Shown here: piece by piece, positions 1 to 11,530 of the stretch | Numbering within the stretch: the first letter of the stretch is position 1 | How the letters are laid out: each line of letters starts with the position of its first letter | NCBI GenBank assembly: GCA_028274465.1 | Contig: CM051455.1 | Span: forward strand, 100,252,942 to 100,316,941 | DNA length: 64,000 bases | Direction: 5' to 3' | From: Plantago ovata | Lineage: Eukaryota > Streptophyta > Magnoliopsida > Lamiales > Plantaginaceae | The notes under the pieces: generated by a model | Seen by the model: the letters and a program-made list of their open reading frames with translations, nothing else | What the model was told of the DNA's origin: nothing | The model's database searches: none | Position numbers and translations under genes: made by a program

Positions 1-1479
1 GGAATAAAGTCTGGAAACTTGTACCCCTTGCTGAAGGAAACAGAGCAATTGGTACTAAGTGGGTGTTCAGAAACAAGTTGAGCGAGTCTGGTGAAGTAAA
101 AAGGAATAAAACACGTTTAGTTGCTCAAGGTTACTGTCAGACTGAAGGATTGGACTATGATGAGTCATATGCGCCAGTTGGTAGATTGAATGCAATTAGA
201 CTTTTCTTGGTCTTTGTTGCTCATAACGACTTTATAGTTTACCAAATGGATGTTAAAAGTACATTCCTAAATGGTGAACTTGCTGAAGAAGTCTATCTAG
301 AACAACCCCTGGCTTTGAACTTCCCTCAGAAACCAAGATAGTATACAAGTTTCAGAAAGTTGTATATGGTCTAAAGCAAGCACCTAGAGCTTGGTATGAT
401 ACCTTAGCTAAGTTCTTGCTGGATAATGGCTTCAGGAAAGGTGAAGTTGATAAAACCTTATTTACCATGAATCATGATGGTAAAATACTCTTAGTCCAGA
501 TTTATGTGGATGACATAATTTTTGGATCTAAGGACAAACAACTTTGTGATGATTTTGCCAAGCTCATGACTAACAAGTTTGAAATGAGCATGATGGACAA
601 ATTGAATTATTTCCTAGGATTGCAAGTCAAGCAACTCAAAGATGGAATATTCATAAATCAAGCAAAGTATGCAAAGGAAATGCTCATAAAGTTCAGGATC
701 AAAGAGGAAGAGAAACCTGAAAAGATCCCTATGAGTGTTGGTACCAAATTGGGCTATACTAAAGAAGACAAAATTGTAGATGAACACAAGTATAGGAAGC
801 TCATTGGTTCCTTGTTGTATTTAACAGCAAGTAGGCCTGACATTCAGTATGTTGTTTGTGTGTGTGCAAGATTTCAATCTGACCCTAGAGAATCACACTA
901 CAAGAAAGCACTCAAAATACTGAAATATGTCAAAGTCACAATCAATGTTGAATTATGGTATCCAAAAGATTCTGGGTTAGAATTGGTTGGTTATTCAGAT
1001 GCTGACCATGGTGAATCAACTCTTGATCGGAAAAGTACCTCTGGAACTTGTCAGTTTTTAGGTACAAGACTTATTTCATGGTTCAGCAAGAAGCAAACCT
1101 GTGTGGCCAATTCATCCACTGAATCTGAATACATTGCGGTTGGTTGTTGTACTGCTCAAATCCTATGGATTGAGCAACAACTAAGAGATTATGGTATTTT
1201 TGCAAAGAAAAAAAAATCTTTTGTGATAATACAAGTGCTATTGCTATCATGCAAAATCCTAAGTTTCACTCAAGGACAAAGTACATTGATATTAGACACC
1301 ATTTCATTAGAGACCATGTGGAAAAAGGAGACCTTGAGATTGTAAAGATAGGTACTGATGATCAACTTGCTGACATCTTTACCAAGCCCCTTCCAAATAA
1401 TAGGTTCGCAATGCTAAGGTATAACCTTGGATTGATTGAACTACCTCAATCAAAAAGGGTACATTTGATTGGTTGCTGA
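1..1479 (+). pseudogene. Ty1/copia pol: reverse transcriptase and RNase H (5'-truncated)
   Basis: It would encode the enzymes copying element RNA into DNA in the virus-like particle. The reading starts inside the RT finger/palm region (WKLVP, then GTKWVFRNK, DYDESYAPV, QMDVKSTFLNG). The catalytic YVDD box is at about 506-517, followed by LNYFLGLQ. The RNase H region has GYSDADHG, a STESEY box near 1116-1130 and a CDNTSAIAI box near 1217-1245. The end (DIFTKPLP near 1373-1396) is the usual copia terminus. Two frameshifts break it: one near 330-341, where a TAG interrupts the read just before YGLKQAPRAW, and one in the run of nine A's near 1206-1216. All catalytic boxes survive in the shifted frames. 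Confidence 0.9.
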
Positions 1480-1764
1480 AACGGGTACTAAGCAAGCCAA
1501 TAGTAGCTTAAGATTATATTATCCCTTGAAAGTCCCCTTTAAAAGTTTTGTTCTACTGAAGATGGTTGTATACAAGTGATTGCTGAAACAGGCATTCAAC
1601 AAGTAAATCCTTCAAACTGGTCATTTGTTAGGAAACTTGGTCACTTGCTGAAACGGGTATTCAGTAAGAAAAACCTTTGGATTGCTGAAACGGGTATTCA
1701 GACAATCAAGGATACTGAAACAGGTATTCAAGTATCAAAGATGCATACTGAGACAGGAACTCAG
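1474..1764 (+). repeat. Irregular array of an 18-bp motif after pol
   Basis: Six degenerate copies of GCTGAAACGGGTATTCAG lie at about 1474, 1582, 1648, 1684, 1714 and 1744, spaced 30-108 bp apart. They begin right at the pol stop. Read in one frame several give the peptide AETGIQ or TETGIQ, but the stretch between them shows no recognisable domain. Sireviruses are known for conserved repeated motifs in non-coding regions; whether this array belongs to that class is inference. Confidence 0.7.
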
Positions 1765-1769
1765 TAATA

Positions 1770-2378
1770 GCTTATGTGTTTTTACTAAAAGATGTTACCT
1801 TAATATCTCATAAGAAAAAGAACTTACTAGACGGTAACTCAGAAATTCTTTTGGCCTTAAAGAAAAGAGATATAAAATTAAGGGGGAATTTTCAGCAAAT
1901 ATAAGGCTTGATTACTGAATAAGTAAGTGCTAAAGTCAGAGAGTTCAAATTTGCGCTGAAAAGATTCTCTTTTACTTCAGCAAGCTATTCTTCACTAAAG
2001 TAATGGAGAACCTCCCTTGATTAAAGGTAAAATATATTGTGACGTTAATCTTGGCACATATACACTCGATAAAAATCATGACATGAAACTCAATCGTGGC
2101 CATTGATTAAAGTTAGTGGACCTGTACGCATTAAATGCAAAGTACACCACTAACTCAATGTTCTCTGCTTTGCCCTTGCAGAGAACTCAAACCCATTGAG
2201 TTTCTCACACAAACAGAGATACTATATATAAGAGGAGTTGAACATAAGACAAAATTCTTTAACTCCCAAATTTCCTTTTCTCTGCAAAATTTCTAGCCTG
2301 TGCTCTGAGAACACTGTACCTCCGGTCAAAAAGCATCTTGCCCGTACCTTTGCCCCCTCATTCTCTCCACTATATAAG
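1770..2378 (+). other. Spacer between pol and the env-position ORF
   Basis: I see no coding domain here. The stretch is AT-rich and includes a purine-rich patch (AAGGGGGAA near 1881) and, at its right end, a TATA-like box listed separately. Confidence 0.5.
2223..2232 (+). promoter_or_regulatory. TATA-like box upstream of the env-position ORF
   Basis: TATATATAAG lies about 150 bp upstream of the ATG at 2379, and a second TATATAAG directly precedes that ATG. Either could drive a separate subgenomic transcript of the downstream ORF. Motif and position are seen; promoter activity is inferred. Confidence 0.4.
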
Positions 2379-5300
2379 ATGGCTCCCAAAAGACAAACCT
2401 CAAGGGTTTCAAAAGCTTCCAAGACAGACAGTGCTGGAACAAGCACTACTGCTACTTCGGCTGGAACTCCGGTATAAACTCCGACGGTGAAAATCGTTCT
2501 GTCAAACGACAGAATCGCTCAAAGACCCATGCCTCCTGCATTTCTAAACGTTGAAAAGTGTGAACAGATGATGCAGTGGGTGGGTTTGCAAAAGAGAAGT
2601 ACATTAGACACTTCTATGAAGACGATCTGGTGGCTGAAAACATTGAAGCCTTGATGTACAAAAACCAACAAGGTTTACTTCCATTTATCACTGCTCATCC
2701 GAAAAAGGTGAGTATGGTGGATACAATGGAATTCTACAACAACGCTAAGATCCAGTCAGTGACGGATGAACATGGAGTCACTGAAAAGTGATTTCAACTA
2801 TTGTTCAAAGAAGACAAATCATCCTGAAATGGATTGATTTAGCTACCATCTTTCAGATTTCGACCACTGGAACTAAAGATGACATCACTACTACAGAGGA
2901 AGAAATTAAAAGCCTTTTACAGTGATGTTAGAAATAATTTCATGAATAAAAATGAAATTTCCCCTGTAAATTGGGACAAATTTACAAAGAGAAAGCATCT
3001 CTCTTACTCTCTAGGACTAGTAGCCTTGCTGCTCATCAAAGTTCTAGATTCTCAAGTCGGAGGAATAGATCAAGTAGGCCTGAAAGATGGCCCTTGATGA
3101 AACATATCCATGAAAATGGATCAGACATAAACTGGGTAAAATACCTCTTCAACTGACTTGTTGAATGTATTGTTAAGTTCAAGGTCAAGGTAGAAGACAA
3201 CACTGTGTCACCTATGTACCCAGTTATGTATGGATTTTAGATCTAATATATCTTGACATAATTCAAGATTAAGCTTAGAAACCCACTGCTTGTAAACAAG
3301 TCAGTATGTAATGTGGGTAGATCTTTCTACAATCAGCACAAGCCCTTGGATGCTGATGATAAGAAATCCAAGAAAGCAACAGACTCAAACGTTACTGATA
3401 CTGCTGTGGTTGCTGACACAAAAACACCCAGCAAGAGAAGCAAGAAAAGAAAAGCTGATGATGATACTCAGACTGCAGATTCATGAGCTGGTCCTGTCCC
3501 TAAGAATACACGTACAAAAACTTTCCTAAGGAAGAAAAAAACGGCTAGGAAGTCTGTTCCTATCGTTCATGATGTCCCCGATGATGATACTACTATAGTT
3601 GCTGAAAAGCAATCTACTCAAGTAATTGACGTAGAAGTACCTGCTGACACTTCTACAAATCCAGTCACTTTGGATATAATTACTGAAGAAAGACCACAAG
3701 GCAGTGGAAATGCAAATCATGCCTTAGGAAGAATCGATGATGTCTACGTAGTAGATAATCTCGATGATACAACACTTGAATCAGCAAGTGACATCGCCGC
3801 AGACATAAGAAAGGCTGCACTTGCTGAAGAAGTTGCTGACAAAGCAAAAAGTGAAAGCGAAATAGTTGTTGAACGTCCACAAAGAGAGATTGCTCAGACA
3901 GCACATGTTGCTGAAGAAACAGTTGCTGAGACAACAACTGTTCAAAACGATGAGTTTGCTGAAACTCACGTTGAAGTATCGTTCGACGACGGATCACATG
4001 ATGTTGATAATACAAGACCTAGTTCACCAGCTACATCAATAGATAAGATCCATCTGGTACTCACTGATCTAAGCCACAAAATGGATAAGGAGATTGATGA
4101 TAACTCCAATAAATCAGTGGATCTCTTCATGATAAGTAGTGAACTAAGAGGTCAAGATACTTCTGCTCAACCTGTCCATTCAAAGACAAGGAAGATTGCT
4201 GATACTACACAGCTTTCTCAATTAGAGCATGAAAAGAAGTCTGCTGAAGATACGGTCGAATAAGCGAATGATGCTGAAAGGACTGAGTCACCACCTGCCA
4301 TTCTTCAACATGAAGATAACTAAGAAATAGGCAAAACTTCTTTATCTAATACTTTATCATTAGCTAATACTATTATTTCTTTACAGACTTCTCAAGATAC
4401 AAGCCAGAAGCTTGCTGAAACTTCTGCACCAGAATCTACAACTCCTGCTCAACAAGTAGATGCAAATTTTGGTAAATTTACTATGTTCAAAAACTTAGTA
4501 TTTGTATCTAACAAAGTGTTATTTCAGGATGAACAAAACAAGGAAGCTACCACAGCTCTTGTTGAATTGGATGTAGATATTGCACAACCAAGTGTGCAAC
4601 ATGAGCTTGCTGAAAACCAACAGGTATTTCATGAATCAGTTTTAGACTCTAAAACTACATTCCTGAAACTAACATTGTTCTTACTCAGGCTCAAAAGGAG
4701 AATATGGAAGCAACTCTCATCACTGAAGTCCATGAAGTCAGCTCAGAAGAACTCTACTCAAACTTAAAAAAGAACACTTTGACCAAGGTTGCAAAGTCCG
4801 TCAACAACTGGCTAAGATATAGAAGAATGGACTTCTCAGATCTCTTTCTACATCTCTCTTCTAAAAAGAAAAGAACTTCTTTGCTTAAGCTTGAGAATTT
4901 TGTCCACTCCATCCTCCTAGTTGATCTCTCATATTCTCAGCAAATGGGAACTGATCTGGTTCACACAATCAGAGAGAATATGAATAATCAATTCAAGAGC
5001 GCCTCTCCAACTGAACAAGCTGAGATGCTCAAAGGTTCCTTTGTGCCTGTGGTGGCTGATCCCCACAAAATCAATGAGGAGGAAGAGGTCACAAGTCAAG
5101 CTAAGTATATGCATCTTCCATTGGTTATCCTTACTGATGATGAAGAAGAAAAAGAAGATGAGAATGTGATTGAAGATTCCAGTAATGATGATGAAGGAAA
5201 ATATTCTAAGGACTCAAAGGACAAAAAGGATGATGACGATGAATCCCAAGGTCCAAGTCCCGGTGCTGGTGGAGTAGTTCAAGTTGCTGATCAATCAATT

Positions 5301-7466
5301 GAACAAGAACAAGCTACTGAACAATCACCTCCCAACAACCAACACGAATCTACTACTGCTCCTCCTGCTGACCATCCAATAACTAAAGAAGTTGCTGAGA
5401 TGAGTGAAGAACAAGCTAGAAAATTTGCTGAAATTGCTAAAGGCAAAGCAAAACTTTTTGATGTCGAGTTAGCTGAAAAAGCTATACTTGATGCCAAGGT
5501 CACTGATCCAAACCTTGATGAAGATGAAGAAGAAGACGAAGACTTTCAGACAGTTGTGGCAAACAGCATGGTCATAAATGTACCTGGCACACAACATTTG
5601 TCTGTTGCTCAGTCTTCTTGAGTGAAAAGATTGGAAGAATCCTCCCTTCCACCCCCTACTACTGGTGAATATCCAGTCGTTGAGTCTCAAGAGTTGCCTT
5701 CAGCAACCACTCAACTTGAACACACAGTGACTGAAAACCTTGGAGAAAAGGTTACTGATTTTGATAAAGATGATGTTGAGAGCTTATCAGGTTTTTCTGA
5801 TGAAGAAGAGGAGACGGCTGCTAAGAATGATAAAACTGGTGATACACAATCCCAACATTCAAACTCTTATGCTTCTTCTGGAAACGCCTATGAAAGAAGC
5901 AAGCTTAAAGGCATAGAAGATCAATTTGTCACTGAACTAAAAGCCCATAATGTAACTCCCTCACTAGTGCCATTTCTCTGTGTGGATGAATGGACACCAA
6001 GAATGCAAACTCTCTTGTAAGTGCACAAAGAATGCAAAGTTGAGGATGAAGAGTTACTTGTTGCAAAGCTCTTCAACATGGAAAAGATCTTAACTGTCTT
6101 GCTGAGACGCACAAGAAGTCTCACTCTATCTCAAGCTGATGTAAGTTTACAACATAGGAGCTATGAGAAAGAAGCAGGTCAAGCTCTAAAGATTGGCAAG
6201 AATGCCATGAAAAAGACTCAAATCATCATGGAACAGAAGGTTGCTGATACTAAGAGGGCTGAAGAAAATCTGAAAATGATAAAGGCGGAGTTGTCTAAAA
6301 CAAATCAACTTCAGCAAGACATGGTTGAACACTATCACAACTTGCAAAAGCTTACTGAAAATTGCAATGAGTTTTTCTCAACTAAAATCTTTGATGTCTT
6401 GCAATCCATGTCTAAGGGGGAATATACACCTCAATTCAAGAAGAAGAGCTCAAGGGACGTGCCTCCAACTGCTCCCTCCCCCTCGATGATGAAATTACCA
6501 GGACCGCCTAATGAACCTCTTGCTGAAATAGAGCAAAGTTCTAAAAGAAAAGTTGAAACAGATTCTGTGAGAAGTTCAGCAAATTCAAAAAGGAGAAAAA
6601 CCACTACTGATACTCCAGAATTCAATCAAAGTGAAAGTCATCAAGGTTTTGATGATGACCAAACCATAGCTCAAGCTATAAGGGCTAAGCCTCTTTCTGC
6701 CTTGACTCCATCTGGACAGTCTAAGCATTTGTCTTCTAACTCCAGATCTTTAGCAAAGAATCAAGGAAATGCTAAGTCAAGAAGAAGAAGGCAAAGAGAA
6801 GAAGAAAGAAGGCTTGCTAACATTTCTATAGGCACTGGCACTAGTTACACAAAGACTATCAACGAGGAAACCACTCAAAATGTGGTCAGAAACCTCAATG
6901 GTTGCTGGATTCTTAAGCTAGAAGACCTATTGGAAAATGATTTCTCTCCAACTGCTGTGCTGAACCAGCTTTACACTTGGATTGATCTGAAAGTTGCAAA
7001 GAAAGAAAGGGATCCTCCTCCCTACCCAAGGAACATTGCTTTAAAGTGGCTGAATATTGAGATCTTAGTAAGAAGAAACTCCATCAGCAAGAAGTTAAGA
7101 CAAGAACCTGACTTCATCAAGCCCGTGGATGTTTCTTACTACAATGACCCTATAACCAACAAGTCCAAAAAGAAACTTCACTTGATTCCCTATGAATTTT
7201 TCTATCTCACTGCAAAGGATCAAGATGAAGACCTCTATTGGTTAAGGAAGATTCATGCCAATAAAGGAATTTCAGACACTCAGCCACTTCATGCTAGCAA
7301 TTGGGGTATGCACTTATGGATAGTTCACTACAAAGATCTGAATGGTGAAACTCATCACTATACTGCCTGTAAGAATGCAACAATAATTCAACTTGAAGTC
7401 CGTAAACTACTTGAAGATTACGAGAAGGACTGCATTGAATTACTGCCCTTGCTAAGAAGAGTGTGA
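2379..7466 (+). pseudogene. Sirevirus env-position ORF, intron-bearing, decayed
   Basis: A long ORF downstream of pol in the position of the Sirevirus env-like gene. It starts at an ATG giving MAPKRQT. The exon model is 2379-4311, 4387-4455, 4528-4623 and 4689-7466. The product is very hydrophilic. It has a central acidic block (KDSKDKKDDDD near 5215-5245), a SPGAGG motif, lysine-rich coiled-coil-like stretches near 6170-6400 and a conserved C-terminal region (YTWIDLKVAKKERDPPPYP near 6972-7028). I see no signal peptide and no convincing membrane segment, so the env label is positional only. Frameshifts and stops near 2476, 2789, 3156, 3484, 4261 and 5621, and a stop at 6018-6020, make it a pseudogene. 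The same protein, diverged, is read on the minus strand at 59458-64000. Confidence 0.7.
4312..4688 (+). other. Three consecutive short introns in the S1 env-position ORF
   Basis: Introns are read at 4312-4386 (75 bp), 4456-4527 (72 bp) and 4624-4688 (65 bp), leaving micro-exons of 69 nt (4387-4455) and 96 nt (4528-4623). Each ends in a T-rich tract plus CAG (TTTACAG, ATTTCAG, TACTCAG). Introns 2 and 3 begin with GT; intron 1 begins with GA, a decayed donor. All junctions are phase 0 and splicing restores the frame shared with S2, which has introns at the same three places. Confidence 0.75.
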
Positions 7467-7784
7467 AAACGATTCTTAGAGAATCTTCTGTTGGACAACC
7501 TTAGAGTCCCTTGAAAAGCTCTGTTGGACAAGCTTAGAGTCCCTTGAAAAGCTTTCTTTTGTGAACTAATTGTAATAGTTATCTATGTTCTTTCTTGTAA
7601 AATTTTACTGAAACATAACTATCAACAATCAACTTTTAATGACTCTTATTGGTTCTTGATTATTGAAATTACTTATGCTTACTGTTTTATTATTCAAGTA
7701 TGCTTGCATTAATCAACTGATTTATTCAACACTAGGAACCTTTAAAGGGTAACAATTAATTTAGACATGGATTGCTAACATCAA
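7467..7784 (+). repeat. S1 3' UTR with a 33-bp tandem duplication
   Basis: Non-coding. Two adjacent copies of a 33-bp unit (7488-7520 and 7521-7553) differ at one base; the corresponding S2 stretch has a single copy. The remainder (7560-7784) is similar to the S2 3' UTR read on the minus strand at 44431-44640. Confidence 0.75.
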
Positions 7785-7797
7785 AAAGGGGAAAATT
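7785..7797 (+). promoter_or_regulatory. Polypurine tract of S1
   Basis: AAAAGGGGAAAATT fits a plus-strand priming site. The S2 equivalent at 44416-44430 reads AAAAAGGGGGAAATT on the minus strand and is directly followed by its LTR start TGTTAGG. In S1 the LTR start is replaced by the end of element T. Confidence 0.7.
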
Positions 7798-9090
7798 TGG
7801 GACCCACATGCAAGTCTAAGGCAATTCTAACTCTATTAGATTTTGCCCATGTGTATATACTAATCTTTAATTAATATATCCTTTTAATTTCAACCTCAAT
7901 TATATTTCTAAAATATAATATTTAATTGTATTCTCATAAATAAAATTAATTCAATTAATATTCTCATAATATTATTTGTGCCACATATAATTATAATTAA
8001 TCTTAATTAATATAATCCCATCTCCAAGGTCATGCGGATAAGCTGAATCACCACATAGTGTGACCCATGGGGCCTGAGTATATTAAGCTAGTGACATCAC
8101 TAGGAATCATGGGATTCCTAGACGGTCCCATTTGCAATATTAATACATGAGGACGTTTGAGAGGTTTCTCAAAGCTACCCTTTCGTTGTTGAAGCCTGTT
8201 GCACTCAATGAGGCGATGGTAAGGTCTTTTCATCTGACTGACTCGAATTCATCTAGGATCGATGAAGGGTCTATCCCAATAATACACTCATGGTGTCTTC
8301 AGTGAGTTGCTTGGTTAATGCGATATATCTTATGACCATTCATAAATATATCGATACGTTGGCCAGTGGTTTTACCAACACAACTATGAACGACTTGAGC
8401 AGTTCTCTCCAATCCTACACATGAGAGATGAATCCTCACAGGATCACTTATCATCCACATTTGTAATATAGCCATGATCCCAGAATGGGCCGTAGCAGGC
8501 TTCTTATTCAGAGCGGGCGTTGGATCCCTTCCAAAGACATGGGGCAACAAATGTGATGATAAAGTCCTGGGAGTCTAAGGAGGAATGGCATCACTTTGAT
8601 AACTCCAGTTCCCATAGACACCTCAGTGTAGAATATACATCGATGAGAGTATCCGGTGGGTTCTTCCATTATTCAGAATCGTCCTCGAACAACTATGCGC
8701 TGTTATGGGAACATCATGGATTCATCAAACGATCCGTTCCGTGGTCGTGGGATCGACACACACTTTCTTTAACAAGTATAACCTCCACGCATACAAGTCT
8801 CGATTTCCTCATTCAGACCCCTATATCTGACATGAGCTTCGACTAGGGAGAGTTTGAGATAGATGATAATTCACATAGTTCCCACTAGTTATGTGATCAG
8901 TCATCTATCCACAGGGGACATGTTTGATATCTATACAGACCAACCAGATAAAGATATGACATGTTGTATGCCTGATGTAATATATAAATACGTATGTAAA
9001 CATAAACATGGATAAACAAACATATAATATATTATGTTGAGTGTGTAATAGTAAATTTGCCCTTAATAAAGGTTGACATATATACTATCA
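7798..9090 (-). repeat. 3' LTR of element T
   Basis: The interval starts with TG and ends with CA on the plus strand and abuts the T polypurine tract at 9091. Length is about 1.29 kb. It has no credible coding region. The left boundary is inferred from the S1 PPT and from the TG dinucleotide. Confidence 0.6.
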
Positions 9091-9104
9091 ATCTCCCACT
9101 TGGA
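9091..9104 (-). promoter_or_regulatory. Polypurine tract of element T
   Basis: On the minus strand this reads CCAAGTGGGAGAT, directly after the pol stop and before the LTR, a form common in plant copia elements. Confidence 0.75.
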
Positions 9105-11525
9105 CTAGAGCCACCCACCTTTATGCTTAATCCCTAAATTAGCATAGTGTCTTAAATGAACCTCCACGGGTAAGACTTTGGTGAAAGGATCTGCCACGTT
9201 GTCCGTGGTAGAGACACGTTCTATACTAACTTCTTCTCTATTAATAATCTCACGAATAACGTGATATTTTCTAAGTACATGTTTGTCCTTGTTTGTAGAT
9301 CTAGGCTCCTTGGCTTGCGCGACGGCGCCCGTATTGTCACAATAAATCGTTATTGGACTAGGAGCAGGAACAACCCTCAATTCCTTCAAGAACTCTGAAA
9401 TCCAAACAACTTCTTTCGATGCTTCTGACGCAGCAATGTACTCGGCTTCTGTGACTGAGTCAACAATCGTGTCTTGCTTTGAACTATTCCAATAGGCAAC
9501 TCCTCCGTTAAGTGTAAACACATATCCAGTTTGTGACTTGAACTCATCAGGATCTGATTCGAAGCCGGCATCGACGTAACCAGTCATTCTCAACTCTGGT
9601 TTTCCACCAAACACCAAGAACATATCTTTTGTCCTTCGTAGGTACTTGAGTATGTTCTTTACAGCTCTCAAGTGAGGCATATCTGGATTCTGTTGGTGTT
9701 GACAAGTGACACTAAGCGCATACGCCACATCTGGCCTTGTGTAATTCATTGCATACATGATGTATCCCACCGCGGAGGCATAGGGAATTTGGCTAATGGT
9801 CTTTCTCTCTTCCTTAGTTTTAAGAGCATCCTTAAATGACAGCGACACACTGTGTCTAGTTGGTACAAAACCTCCCTTAGAACCATCCATCGCAAATCGC
9901 TTAAGCACTTTGTCGATATAGGTGGATTGTGTCAATCCTAACAACCTTTGCGCTCTATCTCTATGGATCTTGATACCAAGAATGTAATTAGCTTCATCCA
10001 AGTCCTTAATGGAAAAGGAAGTTGATAACCAAACTTTTGTCTCTTCTAACATAGAGACATTGTTTCCCATGATCAAAATGTCATCAACATAAATAATCAT
10101 GAAAACTACCCCAGTGTCGCTGTGTCTACTATAGACACAGGGATCTTCCGCACTTCTGATGTAGTCAAATGCTTTGACGGCTTCATCAAAACGGATATTC
10201 CAGCTCCTTGAGGCTTGCTTCAATCCATAAATGGATCTCTGTAGTTTGCAAACAGCAGATGGTCTGGTTTTAATTTTAAAACCTTCTGGTTGTGTCATAT
10301 AGACTTCCTCCTCAAGATTGCCATTGAGGAAACAAGTCTTGACATCCATCTGCCAGATCTCATAATCATAATATGCAGCTATTGCAAGTAGAATTCGAAT
10401 AGACTTCAATTTCGCCACTGGCGAAAAGGTTTCATCGTAATCGAAGCCATACCTTTGGGTATAACCCTTAGCCACAAGTCACGCCTTGTGCGTTTGTACC
10501 TTGCCTTCAACATCGGTCTTTCTCTTAAAGACCCATTTTCACCCAATTGGCTTAACGCCTTGGGGCAATTCAACCAAGTCCAGACTTGATTTTGGTACAT
10601 GGAGTCTATTTCCAATTCCATGGTTTCTTGCCATCTCTCTGAGTCAATGTCATTCATTGCCTCAGCGTAAGTCATAGGGTCTTCCCTTTCTCACAAGCCA
10701 ACATCAAGTTCACTGATGTCTTCTATCACAAGGCTTGTCACAGGAGGAAGTTTCAGATTCCTCCTTGGCCTACGGAGCTCGACCTCAGTCTCAGTTGGGG
10801 TCTCTAGTGCTTTTCTTTTCTGACTTCGTGTAACACGAACATTATCAGTGCGTCAGGCACAGGTGGCGCTCGGCGCCTTGGCTCCCTTACGGGAGGTTGT
10901 GCTTGTGCTTCTTGTTGCACATGTTGATCGACAATTGGTTCCGTCGGAGTGGTCTGAACTGTGGTACGGATCACATGACTCCCAATGGCTATGACATGCC
11001 TAGCAAGTGTCATTTCATTGCCATCGTTAGCTTCAAAAGCTCCCACTGAACTTGAGTCCATAAAAATAGGCTCATGTTCATCAGTGTCATGTTTTTGAAT
11101 TTCTTCAAGCTCTATCATGTCCTCAAGTCTTTCTTCTTGAAGATATTGTTCTTCTAAAAACTTAGCGTTTCTAGATATGGTCACTTTATGATCTTCAACA
11201 TGATAGAATTCATAAGCTCTCGTTTCACGAGGGTAACCTATGAAATAACACTTGACACCTTCCTCATATAACTTACGAGTGAGCATTTTCTTGACTATTG
11301 CGGGAGAACCCCACACACGAAGATAGTCAAAATTAGGCTTCTTACCTTTCCATAATTCATATGGAGTTTTCTCAACTAATTTAGATGGTATACGATTCAG
11401 AATATGGATTGCAGTTTGTAGCGCATATCCCCGCAGATATTTGGAAGAGTTGAGAATGCAATCATCGATCTTACCATGTATAGCAAGGTTCGATTTCTCC
11501 TCTCAGATATGCCATTTAGTTATGG
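9105..11525 (-). pseudogene. Ty1/copia pol of T: end of integrase, RT, RNase H
   Basis: Read from 11525 down. The integrase end shows GISERRNRT and, further on, KTPYELW and the typical DYLRVWGSPA. A linker follows (11316-10804), then RT: DIDSERWQ at the start, KGYTQRYGFDYDETFSPVAK, QMDVKTCFLNG, SIYGLKQASRSWN and the catalytic YVDDILI near 10100. RNase H shows GYVDAGF, SVTEAEYIAASEA and YCDNTGAVAQA, ending at KGGWL. The last 456 codons are open. Upstream there are frameshifts near 10440-10480 and 10680-10800. Integrase continuity is broken by element A, whose removal with one TSD copy restores the reading across the junction except for a single stop. Confidence 0.9.
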
Positions 11526-11530
11526 CGTTA

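Larger units (their letters stand above)
1..7797 (+). mobile_element. S1: Sirevirus-like Ty1/copia retrotransposon, 3' portion
   Basis: This is the 3' part of a Ty1/copia element; its 5' LTR, gag, protease and integrase lie left of the window. In order it holds the end of pol (RT and RNase H), a spacer with short repeats, a long ORF in the position of the Sirevirus env-like gene, a 3' UTR and a polypurine tract. Its 3' LTR does not follow because element T sits exactly at the PPT/LTR junction. A second, minus-strand copy (S2) at the right of the window matches it across the extra ORF, the 3' UTR and the PPT. The lineage call rests on copia RT motifs plus the extra ORF after pol; it is an inference, moderately sure. 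Confidence 0.8.

Noticed and set aside
3680..4015. 111-codon minus-strand frame opposite the env-position ORF
   Set aside because: Shadow of the GCT-GAA-rich coding strand, with a Gln/His/Leu-rich translation.
8048..8846. Several 60-108-codon frames on both strands
   Set aside because: They lie inside the 3' LTR of T, show no domain and overlap one another.
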